NCBI GenBank assembly: GCA_014706295.1
Contig: JACSVZ010000011.1
Coordinates: 3,226,663 to 3,290,662 of the forward strand
DNA length: 64,000 bases
Direction: 5' to 3'
Origin: Lycocorax pyrrhopterus obiensis
Lineage: Eukaryota; Chordata; Aves; Passeriformes; Paradisaeidae
A model generated the notes under the pieces. It was not told where the DNA came from. It ran no database searches and saw only the letters and a list, made by a program, of their open reading frames with translations. Below are positions 22,465-34,310 of this stretch, piece after piece (the first letter of the stretch is position 1; each line of letters starts with the position of its first letter). The position numbers and the translations under genes were made by a program.

Positions 22465-22822
22465 AAATGTAAATGAACTTCAGACCTGGTACCATTTGTT
22501 GGGTTTTGGGAGCTTAAAAATAAGTTCACCTCAAATCAAAAGTCTCTTTTTTTTAGTGCTCTGTTTGTAGCTCTGGCCGGTAGCACATCTACGCCATAGG
22601 GCAGATGGAATATGAACTTTGCTTTTATATAGGCCTGTAATTTCTAAGAGTCTGTGTCTAAAAACTTCTAGAACCAGTTACACCTTCGGAACAATTGTGG
22701 TTCATACGAGATGATTCATAATTCTGATTTTAATTCTGTTCTATACATTTTCTCTCCTTGAAAATGTAGTGATTACTCCTGCAACCTTTTGTGTTATAAT
22801 AGATTTTTAAAAATACCCAAAT

Positions 22823-22842
22823 TGTGATAAATATTTATCACA
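22823..22842. repeat. 20-bp perfect palindrome
   Basis: TGTGATAAAT followed immediately by ATTTATCACA is a perfect inverted repeat with no spacer. Each arm holds a GATAA core, so the site presents two GATA-type motifs facing each other. It sits 370 bases after the TA microsatellite. No binding evidence exists beyond the motif. Confidence 0.85.
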
Positions 22843-24148
22843 GACACTTTAGGGGATTTCTGCGCCTGTCTGAAGAGGTTTAGTCTCGCTTCTTTATTTA
22901 ATTTCTTGTATAGATGCTGTCTCATAACTCTTGTCAGTGATGTCAGCCTTTTTATACCTTTTTTGGTTCTATTTTATATCTTAAGCTGAAGTGATCAAAA
23001 TTGTTGGATTGTGACTAATTCATGTAGTGACATAGTCATGTTTTTTCTCTTCAGTAATTTTTAATGCTCTACTTCCCTTTTTGAACAGTTCTGTTCTCAT
23101 TTGAACGTACCCAAAGAACAACCCAAAGTGAAATGAAGTTCTGTCTCCCAAGTGAAAATAGTAGCAAAAATACACATCCTGATACTGATTCTTTTCCATT
23201 GGCATTTCTTTGCGTTTAGCATTATTTAATTTCATTTGTTATTTTATTGCCCTTAGTATTGTGAGGTTCTTCAACAGCTTTTCACGTAACTGTTTTATTT
23301 CATAGTCCAGAATAATTCTGTATAATCAACAAAATTTTACCTCAGCATTCTTTTGTCCTTCTGGATCCCCTGTGTTGAATAGACTATGTCTTAGCATTAA
23401 TCCTTCTCCAATTCCCTTGGTACCTTTCCTCTTATGGAAACAAGTCTTTCTTCTTATCCATTATATCCAATCTTTTAAACTGTCAATAGTCCTTAAGGGA
23501 AGCTTCTCCTTTATCTGTTGCTGTATCTGTTCTCTGCTGAGCCTTTGGAAATGGATCATGTGAAAAAAAATCTAAAATAATCCCCTGGATCTGCCTGGCC
23601 CTGCAGTTCCTTAACAAAATCAAATGGATCCATAAGGTTGGGCTCACTCTATGCAAATATATCAGGTTTATCAATTTGCTTAGAAATTTGGTTCTTTATT
23701 CAGATTTCCACCAATTTAGTTAATATAGGGGTCAGAATTGCTCGTTTGTGCTCATGAAATCATCCCTGGGTCCCATTTTAAACGCAGGTGTTGCACTTAC
23801 CACCCTCTGCTCAGTTGTTGAAGAAGATTATCCAATAGATAACACATCATCCTCAGAGCTCAGCAAGTTCATATTCAATTGCATTAGAACTTTTAGGTGA
23901 ATAATTTCTTCTGCTCTCAACTTTTGATGGCTTTATACTATTTTTTTTTCCTAAAACATTTTTTATTGACACTTAAAATCAAGGCAGATCCATAATTCTT
24001 GAAGAATGGCCCTGATGTCATGAATCTCCCAAACCTTCACAGTAAGCGCTGGTGGAAAGAGTCTGTTTAACTTTCTTGTTGTGGCCTTCAGTTCCTTGAG
24101 TATTTTTTTCATTCCTTCATCATCTGTCATCCTTCCCAACTCTGGCAT

Positions 24149-24196
24149 GGCTTTAGGGTCCCTTCCAACCCAAACCACTCTATGATTCTGATTCTC
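24149..24196 (+). mobile_element. CR1 LINE 3' tail only, plus strand
   Basis: GGCTTTAGGGTCCCTTCCAA is followed by CCCAAACCACTCTATGATTC and TGATTCTCTGG. This is the last about 48 bases of a CR1 of the 10.6-kb subfamily, with the terminal repeat. It is an extremely 5'-truncated insertion. Confidence 0.85.
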
Positions 24197-27100
24197 TGGT
24201 TGGTTATAGGATCTTTTCCAGCTTATGGCTGCTGAGACAAAGTCACTGCTTTTTATTCTGCTTGCAGATGTTCTATAGGGGCTTGAAAGCATTCGTATGA
24301 TAATTGAGTGAGTTGAGATTGTTGGAATATGAATAAACAAGTTTGTAAATACCAATTATATGCATTTATTTAGCATGAGCTGAACAAAAGTTTCTAAATG
24401 CTGTATTTGAGAAAGGAAGTTCAGTTACAAACCAAGTCTTAAAAACCTCTGCCTTGGGACTTGATAAGTAAAAGAGAAGGAAATCATTCATACGTTGCAT
24501 CCACACAATCTCCTTTTCTCATCGCTCTCTGTATCCCAGAAATCATATTTGGAGTGCCACTATTGCAGAGATACTGCTCTTTTTGGCTGGAATAAGCTTT
24601 CATGCATCAGAGCAGCAGCAAAACTAAAATTTGATTTTTCCAGATTCATTTTTTATGACGTGTCAAGCGCTGCTGAAAACTTTGGGGATGCTTCATGTGA
24701 CAAGGTGAACTGTAACATCAAAATATTCCGAGCTTTCAAGTTGAGCCTCGCAGTTCTTTGTACACGGCTCAGTTCAGAGCTGCACATCTGTGCCGGTTGT
24801 CACTGCGAGCAGCACAGCCTGCAGCTGGTAGGGCTTGGGGAAATGGGGGTGCCCAGGCTGCCAAACCGATCCTTCCTCCGCAGGGAAGGGTCTCCATCAC
24901 TCATTCATCTCTTTGCCTCTCCCAGCTTTTCATGTGGTTCCAGATCCATTTGTATTCATCCAAGAGGAGGAGTCAGGAAGTGTAAGGCACTGTCAGATTC
25001 TTGTGCAGCCCCCCACCTTGGTCCTTTTAATGTCCTGGTGTGTTTCATTGAAGTTCTTCGTTGTGAAACAAGCAGCTGTTGTCTTCTGCAGGTGGATTTT
25101 TCAGATTCTTAGAACTGATCCTTGGGCCTGAAGAGTGTGAGAATTTCTTGGAGAAATGCTGTGAAAGAAAACTTCCCCAAAAAAGTACTTGCATCATAAA
25201 TTTTCAGCATTTAGAATAGGCATCAAGTTTATTTCTGACCGAAAAGTTAATACAAAAGAATTCCTGACATCTAGAAATAGTTAAGGAAATCATACCAAGC
25301 ACGTTCTTACATGGGCAGTTCCAGTGTGGGGTATTTTAATTTTGAACTCTTATTGTCTCCGATTTATAAATGCCAGTTCCTCAATTGAAGTCTAAGCATT
25401 CATAGACCCTTTTCCTTACCGGGATTCCCATACTGGTATCTCACATCTTCTGAGTATTTCAGGAGTCACTGTGCTTCACTGTCTTTTACTGGGAACTGAC
25501 TTGGAAGAGTATAATTAGTACTGGATAAATAGTTAAGATTTCTACACAGTGAAGCTGAACACTTGAACACCAGCAGCCAATCTCCTCTTCTAGACTGGAT
25601 CTTTTTATTTATGAAAAATAAACTTAAATAACCTTAAAAAACAAACAAAAAAAGAAACAAACCCTCAAAACCAAACAAAGATGAGCAAAAAACCCCAACC
25701 CTGAACCTGTGCAGTTGACACTGCAGTTTTCTAATCTGCTGAGAAGAGGAGTGCGAAAGGTACACAAATTTCAGATTATGTTTCATTTGCTTGGTTTAGG
25801 GCTTTAACTGCCAGGTCACAAAGTTTAAGAGAAGTTTAAAAATTATCTTTTTGGATGATTCAGAAGCATGTTGGGTTAATCCCTTTTGTCTTCCAGTTTC
25901 TCAAAAAACATGCAGACACAGGTGATGATTATTAACAGAGAGAAATTTATTATCAAAAAGATAATTATTAATGAAGACAATACTGAGTTTCTGTGAAAAA
26001 CAAGTAAATCCATATAACTTCTTTTATTTCAATCTGATTATATACAGACTGCTAATAGCATCTAATATAAGAAAAATCTGGGTTTTTTTCCTGTGGTTAT
26101 GAATGCTTAAATGCTGCCATTTTTAGGATGCTTTTTGCCTCAAAAGTGGTAGAAAAGCTATTTCAAGAATTTGGAAGTGCGCACATAGATCTCTAGTGGG
26201 GAAAAGAACAAACAGCATCTTAGAAGACATTGCAAAAGTTTAATTTCTGATCCAGTATCTGTAAAACCCCAAGTTGTTTGAATTTTACTCAGTTCTCTTT
26301 TCTTCCCTCTTTCCTCCTTTCAAGAGAGTTTGGCCACGTGTGCTTAGATCATAAAATAAGCCCTTTAAAAATCTAACCTTACTGCAGGCTGTCATTCCAG
26401 TGTGTCTGGCATCTTCAAATCTCTTGCAGAAAGAAGGTGACATTAATCTGCCAGTCCTCCTTCACAAGTTTGTGACTTTTCCGAGGGCCTGAGGCAAACA
26501 CATGTGCCCAGTCACTAAAGGATTTGCTAACGCTCCTGCAGCGCAGAATCTCTACCCCAGCAGCTGTTGTTTAGTGATAGATCACTGAAGCAAAAAATTA
26601 TGCTGGTGTAAAAAATAGATCTTGAACCACAGCTCTCATTCTTATGCCTTTGTTGTGCATCAGTGGCGAACCTGTGGGATTCATTTAGCTGTAATCATTC
26701 GTTACTGAGGGGCAGAGTGTCTTTCAGACACTGGTGATGGAGTCACCTTTGAAACAAGTGCAAATGAGTCCAAAGCATTCAGCAATCCATCCTCCCCGGG
26801 TTACATTTCAGAGCTGGCACATCCTTCAAGGGCCTGTTCAGAATGTATAACACAAAGAGAAATATAAAGAAAGACATTTTACTTTTTTATCCTATATTTC
26901 TGAGACACTGTAATTAGTTTACCGTCTGGATTTGTACTCCATTGTTGAAGAATGGCAGATATGCAAAGCAAGCACCAGGAAGCAAATGCTGCTCCTGTTT
27001 ACACTGAGCGTCAGAAAGACCTGTGAGGTGTCTGATCAAAACTCAGTGGACCCAAGAATAGTGGTCAATGGTTTGGGATTAACAGCACAAGCATTGCCAG

Positions 27101-28540
27101 AGGACACTCAGAGCTGTTTGGGGTGGGGTTTTTACTTCAACTGCCTTTTCATGCTCATTCATTGACAAAATCAAGGGGAAAAATGTAAGTTTTTACTGAC
27201 TTGACATGGAATTTAGTTTGCAGTTCAGAGATGAAGATGAGAAAGCTCGTAAGACAGCTGTGAGAGCACTTGAGGCACTACTTGTCCCAAATATCTGATC
27301 AGAGTGGGGACTTGAATGCTTAGGTGTTGAGATTTTCACATTGAATAAAAATGTTTCCACTTAGGCATAAAAAATTACACCCATCCCCAAAAAGTTGTTT
27401 GTTTTGGTTTTAGGTTTTTGTTCTGTTTTGTTTTCAGAAAACTACTTGACCCACTCTGAATTATTCAGATATTGTTTATGGTTTGGGAATGAGAGCTAAT
27501 ACATGGATCCATGCAATTACTAATCTCATACTATAGCTACTGATTTAAAAAAAAAACAAGAACCAAACTAAAACTAGGATAAAGTGCAGATTAAAAACAG
27601 ATTCAAGGGGAGCTTCTGTAGCCAAGTAAAAATTTTCCATTTTAACCCCTCCATATCCCAATTTTTTCCCTTTTGGTCATTGATTCTCAGATTTCTCTCT
27701 TAAGTCCTAAGCATTGTCACTCTGCACCAGCCTGAAAACACCTGTGGAAGGGAAGAGCTCATGTCTGAATTAAGCTGAGGTCTGAGCAGAATGACAGCTT
27801 TTCTCCTCTAATTTTGTTTGGAGGGCTTGATCCTGCCTCACTTTGAGAGCAGTTTTCTACATAATGTTTATGAGTGAACATATTTTTCTTTTAAAGTAAG
27901 AGACTGAAAAGGAAAAGATGTTTTCATTTAGCAGTTGAATAATTAAAACAGACCCAGGAAACTTTTTACATCTTTGTAAAAGAAGTAAACTTTCTACTTT
28001 CTTGTTTCCACCTGAAGTAAATCATGGCCAGTTCCCACAAAGCAGTTCCAATGGTGATTCCAAGGCAGGAATTTGCAATTCCTCCACCTTGGATGGAAGG
28101 GTGACTGCTTCAGTCAGAGTGTCTGGTTCCATTTTTACTACTGGGATTGTTTTTCCAGTAAGAGTTTCAGATGAAATACAGTCAGTAGTAAGTGGGAAAG
28201 CATCTTCTATATTCCCACTTAGCTTAACATTTAACTTAACCAAACTGAGTTTAACAATTATAACTCTGTCACTCTCTCAAATATATATATATATAAATGT
28301 CATATATATAGTATCTTCCTCCAGCTTAAATATATCAGCACTTTGCATAATTATCATAATAGACAACTCACATTTAGTCTGTCATTTAACACAAAATAAC
28401 CCAGCAGAATCTGTGAACACTGAGTTATATTTGCTGTCAGTAATTCCTGCAGAACTGCTGCAGCTGAAAAACCAGAGCTGCTTGGTTATGCCTAAATGCC
28501 AAAGTGCAAGCCAAGGTTTTCTGTGATGTTAAGGATCAGT
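24197..28540. other. Unique DNA, no gene called; some long open frames
   Basis: Two stretches here are open for longer than their surroundings: 24,495-25,112 (plus, about 205 codons from a TTG) and 28,002-28,526 (plus, about 174 codons from a TTG, with an open minus frame opposite part of it). Neither matches a protein I know, and neither is called. A/C-rich low-complexity sequence lies at 25,636-25,700, G/T-rich at 27,395-27,435, and an AT run at 28,281-28,295. Confidence 0.45.
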
Positions 28541-28614
28541 GAAAGGCAGGGGCGTGTCCTACACCATGGAAGGGCTTATCCAGTGTCATTCCGAGCACGG
28601 ATGGAGACATTCTG

Positions 28615-29363
28615 TTTGTGTGAATGAGCTGGGACTGGCTGGGGTAGAGTTACTTTTCTCCCCAGTGGCTGGGATGGGCTGTGTTTGGGATTTTCCTGAG
28701 CACAGGGCTGATAACTCAGGGATGTTTTTGTTATTGCTGAGCCGGGCTTACACAGAACCCAGGCCTTTCCTGCTTCTCAGCCCTCCCCAGCAGCGAGGAG
28801 CCTGGGGGGTCACAAGAAGCTGGGAGGGGACACAGCCTGGACAGCTGACCCCAACTGACCCAAGGGCTGTTCCCCACACCGTGTAAGGTCAGGCTCAAGG
28901 TTTAAAACTGGGGAAAGAGGGAGGAAGGGGGGGGACATTTGGAGTGATGGAATTTGTCTTTCTAAGTCCTGGTTCTGATGGAGTCCTGCTCTCCTGGAGA
29001 TGGTGAACACCTGCCTGCCCACGGCAAGTGTGGAATGAATTCCTTATTTTGTTTCGAGTGTGAGGATTTTGCTTTACCTATCAGACTCTATCTCAATTGA
29101 CAAGTTTTAGAAGCATGGAATCCCAGAATGGTTTGGATTGGAAGGGACATTAAAGCCCACCCAGTCCCACCCCTGCCATGGGCAGGGACACCTTGCACTG
29201 TCCCAGGCTGCTCCAAGCCCCAATGTCCAGCCTGGCCTTGGGCACTGCCAGGGATGGAGGTTTTCCCACTTTTACATTTCAATTCTCTTCCTCATGTTGG
29301 TGTGGGGGGAGTGAGCGAGTGGCTCTGTGGGGCTCAGTTCCCATCTGGGGTTAAACCATGACA
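28615..29363 (+). mobile_element. Endogenous retrovirus solo LTR, interrupted by a CR1
   Basis: The segment follows the order of a widespread avian LTR: GGGGTAGAGTTACTTTTCTC near the start, GCTGATAACTCAGGGATG, GGAGGGGACACAGCCTGGAC, CAGCTGACCCCAACTGACCC, a degenerate TATA-like region TTTAAAACTGGGG at about 28,900, a tract like TTTTGCTTTACCTATCAGAC, then after the CR1 insert CCCACTTTTACATTTCAATT and a closing GGGGTTAAACCATGACA. TATA-like then poly(A)-like order suggests the plus strand is sense. The 5' limit is uncertain by about 10-20 bases. No gag, pol or env sequence flanks it, so it is a solo LTR or an isolated fragment. The ERV class was not determined. Confidence 0.7.
29111..29258 (-). 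mobile_element. CR1 LINE, 5'-truncated, minus strand, nested in the LTR
   Basis: GCATGGAATCCCAGAATGGT, TTGGATTGGAAGGGACATTA and CCCCTGCCATGGGCAGGGAC are the reverse-complement CR1 3' end, continuing to CACTGCCAGGGATGG where it stops abruptly. The LTR resumes at once with TTTTCCCACTTTTAC, so this CR1 inserted into the LTR and is the younger of the two. GTTTT occurs at both junctions (29,104-29,108 and 29,260-29,264) and may mark the target. Confidence 0.92.
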
Positions 29364-31559
29364 CCAAGGCATGAGCTTTTACCCCATTTTTCTCTTTCTA
29401 CACATCTCTTAAATTCAGTCCTGGGCAGTTTATATCAGTTGGGTGTTGTGAAAACTGCAAACTTACCAAGGTTTCAAAGTTTAAAATAGTTTAAATGTCT
29501 TTTTTTTTTTCTTCTTTTAGAAGTAGTATAACAGATTTTTAATGACTTGCTAGTGGTTTTAACTTAAGTGTTTAGCACTGCATTTATGAAGCTGCTTCCT
29601 TTTTAAACATGCCTGATAATGAGCCAGACAAGGTAGGAAACGGCAAATAATTTGAACATGTAGTGGAATCAAGCTTTGCTATTTGACTGTATGATTCCTC
29701 CCAGAAAGAAACACACTTTTCATCTCTTAAAAATACCATTACAGAGACAGAAAATTTAATTCTACCAAGCACATGAAAAGAGACTGAGAATAACATTAAT
29801 GGTTTATATGAAACTTACTGTTATTCATCATGTAGTACTGAAAAGGTTGCCAATAATCAAATTACAGACAAATGCACATCAGCAGCAGTAAGTGTTACTG
29901 TATGAATACAGGTAATCTTCTAGCTCCTGTTTTTTTACTTAGTCCCTGGGCTAAACTAAATAATCACTAACAGAATTCGAACTTCTGTAGTATAGCAGCA
30001 TAATCTTTCAGCTGACAGTTGGCCAGAGTCAAGTGAGAAATATTGTTTTACTGGGAAGCACTGAGCCTTGGAAAAAGGTGTGACCTGGCTTTTTCCTCCA
30101 ACTTCTCTCTTGTATCGTGGGATAAAGCTCTGTCTTAAAAATTCTCTCTCTAAACATAGAGAAGTAGGGAAAAATCTCAAACATGTTCCATGTATTTCCC
30201 ATCTGCTTAAAAGCAGCAAAAGGGAGTGAACACAAGGCATTTGTGTACTTCAGTGTCTTACCTTGTTAGTCTGAAACCCCAGAAATAACACATTTCTCAG
30301 TGCACTGAGCATATTTTTCCTGTTCTTGAGCACATCTTCAGCAGCTGCCTCCACTGCCTGTTGGGGAGTGCATGTACCAGTTACTCTTTGAAGCTTTCCC
30401 ACTTCAGAAGGAATTGAATACACACCCTGCTGTTTGGAGGAGCAGGGCTCAGGTAAGGAGGCCTGACCTGTGAAATATTTGTTAGTTTGGGGTCTGCTGT
30501 AATCGTTAGCCAGGCCTGCTTGCATTTGGAATAGTCAAAAAGCTTAAGATCGGTTCTCAGGAGAGGTTGAATGAATGTGCAGGAGGACCTGCACAAGGAA
30601 GATTGTTACAGATTTTGTGAGTGGGAAGGATCTGTGGCCACAGCTCTGTGTGGAAACAAACGGAGAGTTCTGGTATCAGAGTGGTTCAGTGGTCACACAA
30701 AAGTCAAATAACGGGGAGAATTGTTCCATCCCAATCCTGGAATGCACAGATCAGTGATTTCCAGGATCACTGGCAGAGTAAAAGCAGCTTTTATACCAGA
30801 CATGCAAACCCTTCGGACATGGGGAACAGTACTTTTTTTGTGTAGCATTATATATTATACGTATAGAACATGAAAACATCACATTTCACTGAATATTTAT
30901 AATAGTCAACATATGTTTTCTCAGGTGTGTAGTTCATAATACTCAGCAACATTTTCAAGTGTGCAGAATTTATGGACATTTTATTTCCTAAGAGTATCAA
31001 CTGTTATATATATTTTATTGTTGAAATATAGAGAAAAATTGCGAATGCAATTCCTTGTTTTGCATGGTTATTTCTTTTATTAGTCCAAATGAGAAAATTC
31101 ATCCACGTTCCATTAATCTTATTTGATTTTTTTTTTTACTCTTTGCATTAATGCTCAATTATAATAACATTTTGTGTTTCATCTGACTCTTTGCTATCAG
31201 TACAGAATCAAAAAAACACTATTAATAGTGGGTTCAATCAATTTCTGAGTGCATACATTTCCTCTAGGTACTGATCTAATTGCAATCATAGGAGACATTA
31301 GAGAAACATGCTCTAAAAATGGGAAAATTGTCTTGGAACAAGTGCTGTATACAATGAGTAAACATGTATCTGATTCTTCTAAGTGCTCTTGGAGTGAAAC
31401 TTTATTAATTCACATAAATAATCAAATGCATATTTCAAGCTGCCTCCCAAAATGTGTTTTATACACTTGACCTAAAAGACAGCAAACACTTGAGCAACGA
31501 TTTCTGTGTTACAGTGAGCATGGCTCAGTTCTGAGCTCTGCCTCTGTACAAGTGGATTT
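29364..31559. other. Unique AT-rich DNA, no gene seen
   Basis: There are short open frames only, none recognised. AT-rich blocks with long T runs occur at 29,502-29,512 and 31,129-31,139. No repeat family is seen. Confidence 0.55.
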
Positions 31560-31999
31560 TATGTGTCAGGACCTCGAGTGCACAAAGGTGACCCCGAACA
31601 GCCTCTCTGGGACTCTCACCCACGTGGCCCCCGTGGGTTTTGGGCTCTGTGTAAGCTCAGCCCTCAACCTTTAGTCCTCATTTGAGGCACATGGCAGATG
31701 TCCTTGTGCTGACTCTGGTGGTGTACATGTGGCACATCTGATGTCCCATCTGCTCTGAGGGTTCTCAATGACTCCTCACAAGCACATTTGTACCTGGAGC
31801 TGTCTTTGGCCACGTCTGCCCAGGTGGGCTTGCCCCATGTCACAGCCCTGCTGTCAGCTGTCTCAGACCCCAACTCCTTGTGCTTCTGTCTGGACTTTCT
31901 GTGTGGACTCTGGACCTGTTTCCCCGCTTGTCTTAGGATTGCCACTGGATCTCGTTACCAGCACCAGTCCCTGTCTGCCGTGCTCAGATCCTGCACACA
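31560..31999. other. G+C-richer block, possibly an old LTR
   Basis: This 440-base block is visibly richer in G and C than its surroundings (for example CTCTGGACCTGTTTCCCCGC and CCAGTCCCTGTCTGCCGTGC) and runs straight into a minus-strand CR1. The style resembles avian retroviral LTR sequence, but I cannot name the family or find convincing TG...CA ends. Open frames in it are not protein-like. Confidence 0.3.
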
Positions 32000-32255
32000 T
32001 CACAGAATCACGGAATCACCAGGTTGGAAGAGACCTTCAAGATGATCGAGTCCAACCCATGCCCCAGCACCTCAACTAAACTAAACCACGGCACTGAGCC
32101 ACATCCAATCTCTTTTTGAACACGTCCGGGGATGGTGATTCCACCACCTCCCCGGGTAGACCATTCCAATATTTTATCACTCTTTCTGTAAAAAACTTCC
32201 TAATATCCAACCTGTGTTTTCCTTGGCACAGCTTAAGACTGGGGTTGAGGAGGCT
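32000..32255 (-). mobile_element. CR1 LINE, older subfamily, minus strand
   Basis: The plus strand reads TCACAGAATCACGGAATCAC, CAGGTTGGAAGAGACCTTCA, AGATGATCGAGTCCAACCCA, then GGGGATGGTGATTCCACCAC and TCTGTAAAAAACTTCCTAAT. This is the reverse complement of the 3' end of a CR1 subfamily distinct from the GGTTTGGGTTGG type. Homology ends near CCTTGGCACAGCTTAAGACT (about 32,240). The 3' end is intact and the 5' end truncated. Confidence 0.88.
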
Positions 32256-33584
32256 CCTTGGTTCCCTCCTCGTCCCTGAGGGAGCAGCTGGCCCTGGCTG
32301 CTTCCTGACGTGGAATATACTGTGTCTACCTTCGATGGTGTGGTTTTCATCCTGGGAAAACTATTGCATGTCCCCAAAAGCAATCTCAGCTGGGCAATAA
32401 CAGAAACAAAGGCAAGTAGGGAGCACCCGAATTACAGCTCCTATGAGTGAAATGGCAGGTGAATGCTATTTAATGTCCAGCTAAAACAAAGAGACTTGAA
32501 CTCCTGACCTGGAAACTCTGCACTTGCCCTATCACACAAGAGCTCTGCATTTCAGTTTCAGTTCTAGTGCAGGAGGAAAGTAAACCTTGCAATACATCAT
32601 TTTCTACTGAAAAGAAATACAATATGAAATTGTTTGGGGTTTTTTTTCCTATCAGCCTTGATCTCTGAATGATGAACTCTGTTCCAGCCAAACAACTTGG
32701 TACTGAAGAAGTCTAATTTCTTGCAATTTGGAATCACTACTGGATTCATATGCCCAGTGTTAATTAAAATTGGGAACGCGATACCCTTTCCTCACCACCT
32801 GTCTGCTCTCCAAGATACAAGGTTGGGAGAAATATTCCAGCAAAAGTCAGAACAGCAATTTTTGCTAGAGAATAAGTAATATTTAGATGAAACAGTATTC
32901 TTCAGCTCTGGCACCATTTCCTAGATCACGGTGTGTATGTGTACAGTCTTTAGACAGTTACGTTATGTAGGATTGCTCAAGTGCTAAAACAAAACATTCC
33001 ATGGGAAATAAAGAAATGTAGGGAGAGGAAATTGGCATTCTACCTTCCCGGATTTTACTGATCTAATTAAAAAGATCCAACTGCATTTCTAGATAAATAT
33101 CAAATGAAATTATCCTAATGCTTACTTTTAAACTGGCAGAAAAGAGGTTTGGTGTGTGATCTGATGAATGCAGCTAAAGTGGAAACAGCAAATTTTCGTA
33201 GAATATTTTTCTTCCTGTGGGCTGTTTTCCATGGTTTTAACCTCAATCAAAGTACCCTGATGTTCACTTTCAAGGTCTATGTGGTGGCTGTTGAATGTAT
33301 TATTCTCCCAAATGATACCTGGGTTTGTACTGAAGTTATCAAATGTATTATTAGACATTTAGTTATGTATTTTTAGTTTTGCTCTTTTAAGCTTGCTCAG
33401 GGCAAAATATTTTTTCCAAGACAGGAGTGAATTGTAGCTTCCAGTCTGGGATGAGATCCACGTGTAGCACAGAGACGTGTTTGTGTGTTTTTCTGTAAAA
33501 CAAATGCTGAGGAGGCAGTGTTAGTGTTGGCTAAAGCCACAGTCCACCCAAACACAGCACAGAAAGGAAAAAGGTCCATATTCT
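32256..33584. other. Unique DNA, no gene seen
   Basis: The first about 130 bases stay G+C-rich and may continue the unnamed repeat upstream of the CR1. The rest is AT-rich unique sequence with short unrecognised frames. Confidence 0.5.
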
Positions 33585-34310
33585 CAGAATCACAGAATTT
33601 TTACGCTTGGAAGTGACCTCTGGAGATCCTCCAGTCCAACCCCCCTGCCAGGGCAGGGTCACCTGGAGCAGGAGACACAGGAATGTGTCCAGGTGGGTTT
33701 GGGATGTGTCCGGAGAGGGAGACTCCACGCCCTCCCTGGGCAGCTGCTCCAGGGCTCTGCCACCCTCCAGGGAAAGAAGTTCTTCCTCACACTGAGGCGG
33801 AACTCGTTGTGTTTTTGTTTATGTCCATCACTGCCTGTCCTGTCACTGGGCACCACTGAGCCGAGTCTGGCACCATCCTCTGACAGCCCTGGGAGATATT
33901 TGCATGGGTTATAACATCCCCCCTCAGGCTTCTCTCCTCCAGACTGACCAGGCCCGGCTGCTGCAGTCTCTGCTCACCAGAGAGATGCTCCAGACCCCAA
34001 ATCATCTTTGTGGCCTCCTCTGGACCCTCTCAGCAGCTCCTTCTCTTTCTCGAGCTGAGGAGTCCAGAGCTGGACAGAGCACTCCAGCTGTGCCTCAAGG
34101 GGCTGAGCAGAGGGGCAGGATCCCCTCCCTGACCAGCTGGAAATGCTCTTCCTGATGCCCCCAGGATCCCATTGGCCCTCCTGGCTGCAAGGACCATGAG
34201 TCAGCTTGTGACCCACCAGGACCCTGAGGTCCTTCTCCTCAGAGCTGCTCCAGCAGGTCACCCCAGCCTGAGCTGCTGCCTGGGGCAGCTCCTCCCGGGC
34301 TCCCTCGTGT
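33585..34310 (-). mobile_element. CR1 LINE, about 725 bases, longest copy in the window, minus strand
   Basis: The plus strand starts with TCAGAATCACAGAATTTTTA (reverse-complement 3' end), then GGAGATCCTCCAGTCCAACC. ORF2 relics on the minus strand occur in family order but in different frames, so the gene is broken by indels: E-K-D-L-R-V-L-V near 34,230; C-S-V-Q-L-W-T-P-Q near 34,060 (family Y-C-V-Q-L-W-G-P-Q); G-L-E-H-L-S-G-E near 33,995; S-L-E-E-R-S-L-R-G-D; and D-R-T-G-S then F-R-L-S-V-R-K-N-F-F near 33,850-33,770. It lacks the reverse transcriptase core, which lies further upstream in a full CR1, so it is not competent. The subfamily is distinct from the 10.6-kb type. Confidence 0.92.

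Larger units (their letters stand above)
20391..24148. other. Unique AT-rich DNA with microsatellite and palindrome, no gene seen
   Basis: Besides the TA tract and palindrome listed separately, I see short open frames only and no recognised repeat family in this 3.7-kb stretch. Confidence 0.55.
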
